A stretch of DNA of 64,000 bases, taken from NCBI RefSeq assembly GCF_009914765.1, contig NZ_WYDS01000001.1, positions 293,852-357,851 on the forward strand. The letters run 5' to 3'. The notes beneath the pieces were generated by a model that ran no database searches, had not been told where the DNA came from, and worked only from the letters and a program-made list of their open reading frames with translations. Positions 17,196-26,809 of this stretch are shown here, piece by piece; the first letter of the stretch is position 1, and the number at the start of each line of letters is the position of its first letter. Made by a program: the position numbers and the translations under genes. This DNA is from Halodesulfovibrio sp. MK-HDV (GTDB lineage Bacteria; Desulfobacterota; Desulfovibrionia; Desulfovibrionales; Desulfovibrionaceae).

Positions 17196-18884
17196 TTATT
17201 TTTTCTTAATACCGGTACCTCTTGAACCACCGGGGCCAACGCCATAATCTTCATAGACTTCTTCACTGGCGTTGCCGATTGAGAAACTGTCTGGGCGTTG
17301 ACTTGGTGGGTATTCTTCGTATGTTTTTAGTTCTTCAAAGATAAGAGCGTTGGCTTTGTAGAATACGAATAAGTGGTTGATGTACCAATTCCAATATGTG
17401 TTTGAGTTATAGTCTGCCCGTTCAAAGGGGTCACGACGCAGGTTAAATATTTTAGGAACTCGTAACCATATAAAAGGTTCGGCCCAGAGCGCTAATGTGT
17501 GTTTTCTTTGTTCACCGTAAATCACTTTCCAAGCGGTTGTGTGTACTTCTTTAGACTCTTTACCGATGCTTGATTTGCCAACTTCAGCCATGCTGCCGGA
17601 GCTGGTGTTGTAATCGGATTGGTCATAACGGATGGCCACAATTTGTGCATCCGCATTGAAGTAGATGAAGCTTTTGCGTGGAGACTCGTCTGTTTTACCT
17701 GCAAAGTAATCTGCTTGGTTAAATCCATCTAAATGGATTTTAAATTTCTTACCGTTCGCCCTGTAGCCTTTGAGAAGCTTTTCTTTAATATCTGGATCAC
17801 CAGCAGCAGCAAGCAGTGTTGGCATCCAATCTAGTGCAGAAACAATACCATTTAAGACTTTGCCACCCTTCCAGTTACCTTGTGGCCAACGTACAAATGC
17901 TGGCACTCGGTAAGCGCCTTCCCAGTTAGTTTCTTTTTCTGATCGGTAGTATGTACTTGCTGCATCTGGCCATGCGTTGCCGTGAGGGCCGTTGTCGGTT
18001 CCGTAATAGACTATGGTATTATCTGCGATCCCTTTCTCATCAAGGTAATCAAGTAGCTTACCAACGTGCATGTCATGTTCCATCATGCCGTCATTGTAGA
18101 ACCCCTGACCTGAAATGCCGATAAGTGAATCTTTAATGTAGGTGTAGAGATGCATACGGGTGGCGTTCCACCATACGAAGAATGGTTTGTTAGCAGCTAC
18201 CGCTTCGTCCATGAACCTAATTGCCTGAGTGACTGTGTCATCATCAATCGTTTTCATGCGCTCTATGGTTAGCGGGCCTGTATCTGTGATTTTACCATTG
18301 GAGAAAGAGTGTAGAACGCCGCGTGGACCATAATTTTTCAAAAATTCTGGTGACCGAGGGTAATCAGGGTTCTGAGGTTCTTGCATCGCGTTAAGATGAT
18401 ATAGGATGCCATAAAATTCATCAAAACCATGATTCGTTGGTAACTGTTCATCTCTATCACCTAAGTGATTTTTGCCAAATTGTCCGGTCACATATCCCAT
18501 ATTTTTTAGGGCTTCAGCAATGGTCATATCGTCTGCTTTCAGACCGTCCGGTGCTCCTGGTAATCCGACTTTTGTGTTACCGGTTCGTAATCCGTTCTGT
18601 CCGGTAATGAAGGAGGAGCGTCCGGCTGTGCAGGATTGTTCTCCGTAATAATCTGTGAACGCGATCCCTTCATGGGCAATTCTGTCAATGTGCGGGGTTC
18701 TGTACCCCATACCACCACGGTTCCAGAAACTTATATTGTATATCCCTATGTCGTCACCCCACATAACCAGAATATTAGGTTTTTCTGCGGCATAAGAGAT
18801 TGAACTACTTACAACCAATGATACTGCAAAAATACATAACACTGCTATTTTAGTAAGATTTTTACTAACGATGTGTTCAAACAT
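17196..18884 (-). CDS. periplasmic arylsulfatase-type sulfatase (Cys-type)
   Basis: 562 residues of the sulfatase / alkaline phosphatase superfamily. A signal peptide ends near SYAA. The metal-binding pair Asp44-Asp45 sits in MWGDDIG, and the modification motif reads SCTAGRSSFITGQ: Cys85 would be converted to formylglycine (C-x-A-x-R form). GKNHLGD and the later YGTDNGPHG supply further active-site residues. It hydrolyses a sulfate ester in the periplasm; the length and GxPGAPDGL insertion suggest a specific arylsulfatase-like subfamily whose substrate I cannot tell. AAGGAG precedes the ATG. A small secreted protein lies 17 bp upstream in the same operon. No maturase gene (AtsB or FGE) is in the window. 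Confidence 0.9.
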   Translation of the reverse strand: MFEHIVSKNLTKIAVLCIFAVSLVVSSSISYAAEKPNILVMWGDDIGIYNISFWNRGGMGYRTPHIDRIAHEGIAFTDYYGEQSCTAGRSSFITGQNGLRTGNTKVGLPGAPDGLKADDMTIAEALKNMGYVTGQFGKNHLGDRDEQLPTNHGFDEFYGILYHLNAMQEPQNPDYPRSPEFLKNYGPRGVLHSFSNGKITDTGPLTIERMKTIDDDTVTQAIRFMDEAVAANKPFFVWWNATRMHLYTYIKDSLIGISGQGFYNDGMMEHDMHVGKLLDYLDEKGIADNTIVYYGTDNGPHGNAWPDAASTYYRSEKETNWEGAYRVPAFVRWPQGNWKGGKVLNGIVSALDWMPTLLAAAGDPDIKEKLLKGYRANGKKFKIHLDGFNQADYFAGKTDESPRKSFIYFNADAQIVAIRYDQSDYNTSSGSMAEVGKSSIGKESKEVHTTAWKVIYGEQRKHTLALWAEPFIWLRVPKIFNLRRDPFERADYNSNTYWNWYINHLFVFYKANALIFEELKTYEEYPPSQRPDSFSIGNASEEVYEDYGVGPGGSRGTGIKKK

Positions 18885-18901
18885 ACGAACTCCTTATGCC
18901 G

Positions 18902-19231
18902 TTATTTACTGAGAATGATAGTGATCAGTTCTTGTTTTTCTTTTTCTGTTAATTGTACCTTGTTTAATAATTCAATGAGGTTGGCTTTATCCTGCAGCGA
19001 TGTGTTTGTGTTAGTTTGTGGCTGGATTGGTGGTGTGTATGGAGCCTGTGGACGCTGCATGGTACTATTGTCTGTCGGTAAATGCGGTGGGTGATTTTGC
19101 ATGTAGCCTTGGATGCGGTTCATATTTTTCTGGACTGCATCCATTGGATATTCAGACGTGTTGTTTGCAACTACGTTGATGGCAAAGAGTAAGGGAAAAA
19201 TGAATGCGCAACAAAATATGAAATATTTCAT
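18902..19231 (-). CDS. small secreted protein, 109 aa, upstream of the sulfatase
   Basis: Signal peptide of about 22 residues (MKYFIFCCAFIFPLLFAINVVA), a Pro/Gln/Asn-rich middle (residues 47-78) and a charged amphipathic C-terminal helix (LIELLNKVQLTEKEKQELITII). It matches no family I know. The 17-bp spacing to the sulfatase, on the same strand, argues for co-expression and a shared periplasmic role. No strong ribosome-binding site is visible before its ATG. Confidence 0.65.
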   Translation of the reverse strand: MKYFIFCCAFIFPLLFAINVVANNTSEYPMDAVQKNMNRIQGYMQNHPPHLPTDNSTMQRPQAPYTPPIQPQTNTNTSLQDKANLIELLNKVQLTEKEKQELITIILSK

Positions 19232-19343
19232 AGAGCGGCTCGTTATTTTACAGTGTTTTCTGGAAACGAAATTAGTGACAGATCGTCTTATTCTATTCTT
19301 CTACAAACAGTTTCCTAATGATATTTCATGTGCTTCATATGAG

Positions 19344-19376
19344 AAAAGCCCCCTTTTTTTAAAGGAGGCTTTTTAT
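19344..19376 (-). terminator. terminator downstream of the octahaem cytochrome gene
   Basis: On the minus strand an AAAAAGCCTCCTTT arm pairs with the AAAGGGGGCTTTT side (one mismatch), followed by T residues. It lies between the cytochrome and the sulfatase operon. Confidence 0.65.
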
Positions 19377-19388
19377 TTTTGCACATTG

Positions 19389-21728
19389 TTAATCATTAAG
19401 AACGTCTGTCAGTCTTTCTTTATCTTCTGGCGAAAGTTCTTCAGTGGAAAGAAGTTTCCGGATTTGCATCTTTACTTTCTGTTTTTGTTCTGTGCCTTCG
19501 GCAAGCTCGTAAAGAAGCAAATACGAATCAGAATATGTAGGCCACTTTTCGATTGAGGATAACAATAAATTGTATGCGGACTGTGTTTCCCCTGCTTCCT
19601 TCATGTAATATGCGAGGCTGAAGGTTGTGGCTGGATTGGGATCAATGTCGTATGCTTTTTGAGCGAACTCTATTGCATCTGAAGGTGATCGATAACTGAT
19701 AATTGCTGCAAGATTCGATGCAGCTTTCCCAAACTCCGGATTTTGTTGCAAGACAACTTTTAGATGCTTTTCGGCTAAATCGTATTGCCCTTTTTCCGCT
19801 TCCAGCAAGCCTAGATTATAGAGAATTGTTAGGTTTTCAGGAGCAAGCGTATAAGCATTTGCAAGTAGTGTACTTGCTTCATCTAAATTGCCTAGATTTC
19901 CATGAAGTAATGCGCAGTTGACCATAGGCGCTATGGCAGCAGGAGCTAGCTCATTTGACTTGGTATATGCCTGAATGGCTTTTTGGTACTGCTTTGTTTT
20001 TCGATAATAGTTCCCGAGATTGTAATGCGTGGTCCATACATCGGGACGTGCATGAAGAGCTGCTAAATATTCACCCGTAGCTTTAGAAATTTGTTCTTTT
20101 AGAACTCCTTCCGCAACAGCATACGGTTTTCCAGCGAGTGAAGCTGCCGCACGGATTCTAACCAGTCGGACTTTGTCACCTGTGGAAGCAGCTAATACAG
20201 ATATTGCATCATGGCTGTGCCAATCATCTAAAGTGGTACAAGCTGCACCACGTACCAGTGGAGAAGTATGTGAGGCGGCCTTGGCGATAGTTTCCCATTT
20301 TTCTTGATGCGGGCAATTGCGAAGTAAGCGGATTAAGGACGTAACAAAAATTTCGTTAGAAGACGGATCGTTGATGTATGTAAGCATTTCGGGAAGTCTG
20401 TCCCATTTGTTTTCACGCGCAGCTTCGATCAACGAAGCGCGGTGCAACACAGGGGCCTGATAGTCACGACTCCGCCATTTTCGGACATACGAATCTGCCC
20501 ATTTTGCATCTTTGTCTGTGTGGCAAACGTTACATGCATTGGGGGAACCGAATTCAATAGTTGCTGCCGGTGTTGGCGGCAGCATGGAATGGTCACTTCT
20601 GTACATTCGAGCAAATTCAGTCTTAACCATGTGACAGGAAATGCACTTACTCCCAGCGCTGTCCGGTTTATGCATAGTGTGCTCTGCCACATTTTGTATT
20701 TTCTCTTCATGGCAGGGAGAACATGCTTTGTTCGGATTTTCAGCTTGTTTGAAGCGTCCGCTTGATGTGTGGCAATGCATGCATCCTAGTTCTCCGGATG
20801 TGACACATGGGCTTAAGCTCCATGTGGTTTGCGTATAGTTTTCTCCAAGATCTCGTCCATCCGGATACCAGTCGCTATCTTCGAGCGTGGTTAAGTCATA
20901 GTGGTCGTAAAAAGATTCGCCGGGAACAAAGTTTTTGGAGATTGGAGTCATTTGTGCATGGCATGGTGCACAAGAGTCCGTGTTTTGCTGTACTGTAAAC
21001 TTCCCCTTCCCTCCGAGAATTTTCAAATCTTTGGGTACAGTCCCTTTGGCTGCTGCTTCAATACAGACTCTGACGTGTTCTGCTGAGGGACCATGGCATG
21101 TTTCACAGTTGATACCCGCTTCTTTCCATTCCGTGTCATAGGAGTCTGTTGCTTCGGTGTAATTAATGGAAGTTTGACTTACATGGCACCCATAGCAGGA
21201 AGTATTAAAAGTATAAGCTTGGTCTTGCCATGATACAGGGATGTCGGCCAAATGCCGAACCCCACTGGCAGACATGTCAAACCATTCTTTTGTCCTTACG
21301 TCATAGGCAATAGGGAGTGTTTGCAGTCTGCCCCGTTCCATTCTAGTTAAAAAGTAGTACACATATTTTCCGCCGAGTGCGTAGCTTATGGGATATGTTA
21401 CAGAGCCTTGAGACGTCTTCTCTTCTATCGCCCCCGCGCCGTTAGTGTTTGTATAGAGAAAGGTGGCATCACCTATTGAAATAGCTTTTGATTGCGGGGA
21501 AAGCTGGTTTTTAGCGAAAGATTCTGTGAATGGTTGAAGCGCAGTGCCATGACGTGACGTTGCCCAGAGATCATAAAAGCGTGCGTGACAGTCTTTGCAG
21601 CTTTTAGATCCAGCAAATTGGCTATCATCGGCCAAAAGAAGATGAGGAATTCCTACCAGAAATATGCAGGCAAATGCTATTCTACAAAGCATTTTTTTGT
21701 GGCGTAACATCTTGCTTTCCATATCCAT
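19389..21728 (-). CDS. octahaem c-type cytochrome with C-terminal TPR domain
   Basis: 779 residues, exported (hydrophobic signal ending near LLLADD). Eight CxxCH haem-binding motifs occur in the first about 430 residues: CKDCH, CYGCH, CETCH, CAPCH, CMHCH, CSPCH, CISCH and CNVCH. The remainder has helical HEAT-like and then TPR repeats (from about residue 555, e.g. WTTHYNLGNYYRKTKQYQKAIQAY). This arrangement is known for cytochrome c554/NrfB-like multihaem proteins of anaerobes and should sit in the periplasm, with the TPR part docking a partner. AAAGGAG precedes the ATG. It stands alone; no quinol oxidase or reductase subunit is adjacent, so its electron partners are unknown. Confidence 0.9.
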   Translation of the reverse strand: MDMESKMLRHKKMLCRIAFACIFLVGIPHLLLADDSQFAGSKSCKDCHARFYDLWATSRHGTALQPFTESFAKNQLSPQSKAISIGDATFLYTNTNGAGAIEEKTSQGSVTYPISYALGGKYVYYFLTRMERGRLQTLPIAYDVRTKEWFDMSASGVRHLADIPVSWQDQAYTFNTSCYGCHVSQTSINYTEATDSYDTEWKEAGINCETCHGPSAEHVRVCIEAAAKGTVPKDLKILGGKGKFTVQQNTDSCAPCHAQMTPISKNFVPGESFYDHYDLTTLEDSDWYPDGRDLGENYTQTTWSLSPCVTSGELGCMHCHTSSGRFKQAENPNKACSPCHEEKIQNVAEHTMHKPDSAGSKCISCHMVKTEFARMYRSDHSMLPPTPAATIEFGSPNACNVCHTDKDAKWADSYVRKWRSRDYQAPVLHRASLIEAARENKWDRLPEMLTYINDPSSNEIFVTSLIRLLRNCPHQEKWETIAKAASHTSPLVRGAACTTLDDWHSHDAISVLAASTGDKVRLVRIRAAASLAGKPYAVAEGVLKEQISKATGEYLAALHARPDVWTTHYNLGNYYRKTKQYQKAIQAYTKSNELAPAAIAPMVNCALLHGNLGNLDEASTLLANAYTLAPENLTILYNLGLLEAEKGQYDLAEKHLKVVLQQNPEFGKAASNLAAIISYRSPSDAIEFAQKAYDIDPNPATTFSLAYYMKEAGETQSAYNLLLSSIEKWPTYSDSYLLLYELAEGTEQKQKVKMQIRKLLSTEELSPEDKERLTDVLND

Positions 21729-21989
21729 TCCAGCTCCTTTTGCTCAGTCAAAACAGGTCTTACATCACTCCAGTGAAACATTTACCATAGTTTTAGCAAG
21801 TTAAGAACATTATAATTGGTATAGTTGGCATTATGCCTGTGTGTTTTTTCTTTGGGGCTTTTGTTTCTGCTGTCGGGCTGTGAAGGAGAGAGGAAAAGGT
21901 AAATATAATCGTTCTGTAATGTGTTAAGGAGTAAAAATATTTTATCATATTAGGATATTATCTTAAAAAAATATTTTGAAGGCGGAGCT

Positions 21990-23306
21990 ATGCAAGAAGA
22001 GAATAACATTCGGATTTTACTGCAAAGGTGCTGCGTGTGGCATCTTGCATTCGTGTGGATTCTAATTTTGTTATTCAGTGCTCCAGGCTCTGCCGAAGCT
22101 GGTGGAGTATGGCTTTATGAAATAGGCACACCGGACTTAGGCGTTGCTGCTGCTGGTCGTGATGCAACGGCACTGGATGCTTCTGTAGCGATCACTAACC
22201 CTGCTGCTATGACAAACCTTGACCGTCCGCAGTTAATAGCCGGACTTCAGGCTTTGTTTATTGATACTCAATTTTCCACTCAGGAAAGTGGATTTGGTGG
22301 CGGTGACGGCGGTAACGCTGGTGGGGTAATGCCTGCAGCAAGCTTTAGCTATGCGGATAAATTGAATGACTCCGTGTGGCTGGGAATAGGTATGGGGTCA
22401 TATTTTGGGCTAGGGCTCAACTATGATGATGACTGGAGTGGAAGGTATTATGTAAAAGAAGCCTCCCTTCTAACTGCTGGTGCAACTGTAAGCATGGGGG
22501 CTGACGTTACAGATTCTTTTGCTGTGGGATTAGGGCTTAATGTTCTTGTTGCGAAGCTTTTAATGAAGACTGCTGTAAATAATCTTCCGTTAGAGAGTTC
22601 TGCCGCTGATGGCGAATTAAAAGCTGATGCTACAACCACTGGCGTTGGTGGTAATGTTGGTCTTTTCTATAAAATAACCCCTAACGTACGCACTGGCTTA
22701 ACATATCGAACTCCTGTTCGATTAAAGTTTGACGATGCCATATCATTTTCCGGACTTGGCTCAATTCTCGAACAACAACTAGTAAATAGCGGGTTGCTTG
22801 GTAAGAATCTTGATATAACTTTTACAGTTCCACAGGCCATTTCTTTTAGTCTGCATTATGACTTCACGCCACGCTGGGCAGTCATGGGGAGCGTAAGTTG
22901 GCAGAACTGGAAAGAGTTTGGTGTGCTAGAAACTTCAATTGAAGATACCAATGTTTCTGATGCAACTATCGACCTGAATTACACTGACACATGGCATTTT
23001 GCGTTAGGTTTTCGAGGCCGTATTGCAGAACAATGGATATGGTCAATTGGCGCAGCCTATGACACTTCTCCCTGTTCGGAGAGTAACCGATCGCCCATAC
23101 TGCCGTTGGATCGACAAATTCGTGTAGCGACAGGCATTCAATATGAAGTAGATGAGGATGTAACCTTGGGTGTCGCTTATGAGTATCTTGATGCCGGTAA
23201 AGCTAAAATAGACCGCGAAGGCGGCCCACTAACTGGCCCGTTAAAAGGTGAATACAACACAAATCATATTCAATATGTAGCAGTTAACATGCAGTGGAAG
23301 TTTTAA
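21990..23306 (+). CDS. OmpP1/FadL-family outer-membrane transporter
   Basis: 438 residues with a signal peptide (cleavage near AEAGG), then the FadL-family plug sequence. This includes GVWLYEIGTPDLGVAAAGRDATALDASVAITNPAAM, the hallmark of a small N-terminal hatch with an NPA motif, and a long series of alternating beta strands ending in a terminal Phe (MQWKF), as in beta-barrel outer-membrane proteins. FadL members let hydrophobic compounds such as fatty acids or aromatics cross the outer membrane. GGCGGAG lies before the ATG. The gene is convergent with the sigma-54 activator and has no functional partner nearby. Confidence 0.9.
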   Translation: MQEENNIRILLQRCCVWHLAFVWILILLFSAPGSAEAGGVWLYEIGTPDLGVAAAGRDATALDASVAITNPAAMTNLDRPQLIAGLQALFIDTQFSTQESGFGGGDGGNAGGVMPAASFSYADKLNDSVWLGIGMGSYFGLGLNYDDDWSGRYYVKEASLLTAGATVSMGADVTDSFAVGLGLNVLVAKLLMKTAVNNLPLESSAADGELKADATTTGVGGNVGLFYKITPNVRTGLTYRTPVRLKFDDAISFSGLGSILEQQLVNSGLLGKNLDITFTVPQAISFSLHYDFTPRWAVMGSVSWQNWKEFGVLETSIEDTNVSDATIDLNYTDTWHFALGFRGRIAEQWIWSIGAAYDTSPCSESNRSPILPLDRQIRVATGIQYEVDEDVTLGVAYEYLDAGKAKIDREGGPLTGPLKGEYNTNHIQYVAVNMQWKF

Positions 23307-23350
23307 TTGTACAACCTCATGTATGACTTGAAGGATTCAACTGCTTGATC

Positions 23351-25328
23351 CTATTCTTCCATCAGTCCAAATTTTTTCATATTGCGATACAGCGTTGTTC
23401 TTGCAACACCAAGCTCTTTAGCAACCTTGCTTAAGTTACCATTGTTCACAATCATAGATCGTTTAATAAGTTGCGAATACATGTCCTGTACGGACATGGT
23501 ACTCAGCCCTACGTTTTCTTCAGCGCGTGGCAAAATGCTTTCAGGTAGGTGCTTAGGCACAATTGTTTTGCCGGAAGCAACGAGCAATGCACGTTCGCAT
23601 ACGTTATCCAGTTCTCGAACGTTTCCCGGCCAACGATATTCAGAAAGCACACTGATCGTTTCCGCAGAAAGTTCTGGAACAGGAAAACCTACCTCACGGC
23701 TTTGGCGTTTCAAAATATGATTTGCCAGCATCGGGATATCTTCCTTTCTCTCCCGTAACGGGGGAACTGTTAATTCCACCACATTTAATCGGTAGTATAA
23801 ATCTTCTCTAAACTCGCCCTGTTGCACAGCCTCGTATAAATCTATGTTTGTTGCGGCAATAATGCGTGCATTGATTGGCGTTGGTTTTGTGTCTCCTATA
23901 CGAATGATCTCCCGCTGCTGTAGGGCACGAAGTAATTTAGCCTGCATATCCAGTGGCAAGCTGTTAATTTCATCTAGAAAAAGAGTCCCTGCATTTGCGA
24001 GTTCAAATTTTCCTACCATGCCTTTTTGTCGTGCCCCAGTGAACGCACCGCCGACATAGCCGAACAATTCTGATTCAATCAAATCACGCGGGATAGCTGC
24101 ACAAGAAATAGCAACAAAGGGACCATTGCGTTTTAAACTGCTGTTGTGGATTGCCTGCGCAAAAAGTTCCTTGCCTGTCCCACTTTCACCTGTGAGTAAA
24201 ATGCGAGAATTTGTCCCTGCTGCACGTTTTGCAAGGGATATTTGATGCTGCATGGCAGGATGTTCACCCTTAATATCGCTGAAATTATATTTGGCATAGT
24301 TACCCCCTACCTGCTGTGCAATGTTGATCATTTGGCTGCGGGCGGTAATCGTCAAAGTCATCCCAACGGTTTCACCGCTTTGGAGTTTTGTGGGTAAAAT
24401 ACGGCACATGTGTTGCTGTACGCCTTTTGCTCCTACCAGACGAACTTCCAGGGATTCTGATAACCCGCTAGTAAGCAATGCCTTCATACGCCCTTTGTCA
24501 TCTGGATGAATGATCTTCTCAATATGTTCTCCCACAAGCATCCCTTCGCGTAGCCCTAATATGTCCAGCATATGGATGTTAGCGTGCGTAATATACATTT
24601 CATTATCAATTGCGAGCAGCCCGTCAGATAAGGAATTATAAATGGAGGTGAGCATGGAGCCAAGGCGCTGCTGACTGATCATAAGGCGCGATTCACGAAG
24701 GCGTGTAGAGATCGTCGCCGCGGCAGCAGTTACAAGTGCCAATGTATGCTTCTGTTTATTGGGCATGTGACCTGAAACAGTTAAAGAGCCGACTACTTCT
24801 TCCATTTCGTCATGGATTGGTGCGGATGAGCACGTCCATCCATGGAAGTATTTATTGAAATGTTCACAGCCGCTTATCTGAACAGGTTTATTCTCAATCA
24901 TAGACATGGTGAGTGCGCTTCCACCAACTTCTTCCACCATGCGTAGTGCACCCGGGACGTTGTAGCGGGTTTCGGCATGAGACAGAACGGGGGCATCACC
25001 TAATACTTTAAGTAAAAGCCCCGGTGCAGCAGCAAGGCTCGCGATAAAACCAGTCCCGCGGATAGAGATTTCTACCATTTGCAATACAGGATCGGCTGCG
25101 TTTAGGAAAAATTCATGCTCAGTTAGCAGATCATTCAGTTCATGTATTGGAAGAACACGAGTTACCGGAGGCACATTCGGATCAATATGGTTCTCTCGAC
25201 TAATTTCCCATGAATGTAGGATGTGAGGTTGTACCGCGTCATGATCAAACGGGCTTTCTTCAATAAAATTAGCCCAGGCTGTACGAATTTTTTTGCTGTA
25301 CTTCTCGTCGTCCTTTTTCTCTGTTCAT
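23351..25328 (-). pseudogene. sigma-54-dependent activator, AcoR type (GAF-PAS-AAA-Fis), frameshifted near its N-terminus
   Basis: The intact frame from 25174 down encodes an AcoR-like GAF domain (RYNVPGALR, GWTCSSAPIHDE), a PAS domain, the AAA+ domain with Walker A GESGTGKE, the sigma-54 contact loop GAFTGA, LFLDEI and the R-finger region, and a Fis-type helix-turn-helix at the C-terminus. Upstream of the apparent GTG start the same frame keeps reading family-like sequence (HILHSWEISRENHIDPN) but finds no start codon before a TGA. The natural ATG at 25328 is in another frame; the two join perfectly if the run of seven A (plus-strand T 25288-25294) had six. Corrected length is about 658 residues, normal for AcoR-type proteins. 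It is divergent from, and probably activates, the catabolic cluster. Confidence 0.85.
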
Positions 25329-25352
25329 GTCAGAGCCCTACCTTGTTGTTTC

Positions 25353-25551
25353 GTTTCGCTACAAATGCCGTCAATGTTGTTCAATCATAGTTCAAAAAGT
25401 TTTAATAATACGTAAATATTGAATATTTTTTATTGAAGAGCCTTGAGATATTGTGCCCTACGTTCAATTGTTAGAAATTTAAACATAGTCACCTGTAGCA
25501 AAGCAGTACAACTAGGACAAGCAATTGTTTTAACTGTATTGTTTCGCTACA
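25353..25551 (+). promoter_or_regulatory. upstream activator sites: repeated GTTTCGCTACA elements
   Basis: GTTTCGCTACA occurs at 25353-25363 and again at 25541-25551. An inverted near-copy, TGTAGCAAAG, lies at 25494-25503, forming an inverted repeat with the second copy. They lie 130-330 bp upstream of the -24/-12 promoter, the normal position of enhancer sites for a sigma-54 activator, and between it and the activator gene. Confidence 0.55.
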
Positions 25552-25680
25552 TATCTACTTGCTTGTCTTACTTCTTACCTCTTTTTTGACACTTCTAACT
25601 AACTGTTTAACCACACAATTTTTTATAAAAACTTGCAGCTGCAACGGTTTGCTGCCTATTCTCCGTCGCTGTCTTTTGTG

Positions 25681-25698
25681 TTGGCATATCTACTGCAA
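25681..25698 (+). promoter_or_regulatory. sigma-54 (-24/-12) promoter of the catabolic cluster
   Basis: TTGGCATATCTACTGCAA carries the invariant GG and GC elements with exactly ten bases between them (consensus TGGCAC-N5-TTGCA). Transcription would start near 25709, leaving an untranslated leader of about 100 bases before the dapA-family gene. The adjacent divergent gene encodes a sigma-54 activator. Confidence 0.7.
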
Positions 25699-25807
25699 TG
25701 GCAAAATCACAACGCTAACAGAGCTTCTCCAAATGGGTATGCACTCCACCAGTACTAATGCTGCCAAGAGAGAATCTCTTTTTGAACCAACCTCTAAGGA
25801 GCGCATA

Positions 25808-26695
25808 ATGGCTGAACTACATGGCGTATTTGTTGTTATGACCACGCCGTTTACTGAAGATGGCGCAATTAACTACGAAGGCGCGCGCAGCAATATCAAC
25901 TGGTATATTGAATCCGGAATTCACGGGTTACTTCCTGTTGGTGCTACGGGCGAGTTTGCAGCTTTGACGCTGCAAGAGCGTAAAGATTTTGCGGAATTTG
26001 CAGTTAAAACCGCAGCAGGACGTGTGCCTGTATGTGTTGGTACTGTTTCACAAAACGTAGAGACCGTACTTGAATTATGTAAACACGCGCATACCGTCGG
26101 AGCTGACGGCGTTATGTGTCTGGTGCCTCCGGGACTGCACCTTAATCAAGAAGAAGCATACGAATACTTTAAGCTGATATCTGAGAATGTCTCTTTACCT
26201 GTCATGGTCTACAACAATCCTTGGAGCTCTGGCGTAGATCTCGAGTTTGAAACGGTTGAACGTATTTCACAGCTTCCGCACATGGAATACATCAAAGAAT
26301 CTACGGGTGATATTAAACGCCTCACGTTGCTTAAAGATAAATTAGAAGATGGCATTATTCCTTTCTGCGGGTGGGAAGACATGGCGTTTGAATCCTTTCT
26401 TGTGGGCGCACAAGGTTGGGTTTCAGTTCTCGCTAACGTTGCCCCTGCCCTTTCAGCGCAGTTGTTCGACCTTGTGAACAAAGAAAAAGATGTTGAAGCA
26501 GCATGGAATATTTATCGGGATGTTCTTCCATTACTTCGTTACCTCGAAGGTTCCGGAAAACTTTGGCAGGTCGCCAAATATGCAATGGACTTACAAGGTC
26601 AGTGCGGCGCTTTCTGTCGGGTACCACGACTACCTCTTAATGACGCGGAGAAGGCCGAAATTAAAGCCATTCTCGACGCAAAACCATTGCGCTAA
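25808..26695 (+). CDS. DapA-family lyase, probable 1-pyrroline-4-hydroxy-2-carboxylate deaminase
   Basis: 295 residues of the DHDPS/NAL class I aldolase superfamily: GATGEF near residues 45-50, Tyr135 in VYNNP, and the Schiff-base Lys163 in YIKEST. The Arg that holds the substrate carboxylate in true dihydrodipicolinate synthase is missing (NNPWSSGVDL), so lysine synthesis is unlikely. In hydroxyproline catabolism a member of this family (LhpC) deaminates pyrroline-4-hydroxy-2-carboxylate to 2-oxoglutarate semialdehyde; the following genes fit that pathway. ATG 25808 is chosen because AGGAG lies seven bases upstream; the frame is open much further up, but that part covers the promoter. First gene of the sigma-54 cluster. 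Confidence 0.85.
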   Translation: MAELHGVFVVMTTPFTEDGAINYEGARSNINWYIESGIHGLLPVGATGEFAALTLQERKDFAEFAVKTAAGRVPVCVGTVSQNVETVLELCKHAHTVGADGVMCLVPPGLHLNQEEAYEYFKLISENVSLPVMVYNNPWSSGVDLEFETVERISQLPHMEYIKESTGDIKRLTLLKDKLEDGIIPFCGWEDMAFESFLVGAQGWVSVLANVAPALSAQLFDLVNKEKDVEAAWNIYRDVLPLLRYLEGSGKLWQVAKYAMDLQGQCGAFCRVPRLPLNDAEKAEIKAILDAKPLR

Positions 26696-26726
26696 CAACA
26701 TAGCACTACGATATACGTTCCGAAAT

Positions 26727-26746
26727 GGGTTCGCTTCGGCGAACCC
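26727..26746 (+). other. intercistronic hairpin with UUCG loop
   Basis: GGGTTCGC-TTCG-GCGAACCC, a perfect 8-bp stem without a T tract, lies between the first two genes of the cluster. It is more likely an mRNA stabiliser or processing site than a terminator. Confidence 0.6.
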
Positions 26747-26809
26747 GCCTCCCAAATGAATCCCAGAGACGCTGGCTGATAATTGTTAGCAAACTAATAT
26801 GGTGGATAC

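Noticed and set aside
25559..25807. Longer N-terminus for the DapA-family protein
   Set aside because: The extra 83 codons cover the sigma-54 promoter and are not family-like; ATG 25808 has a good ribosome-binding site.
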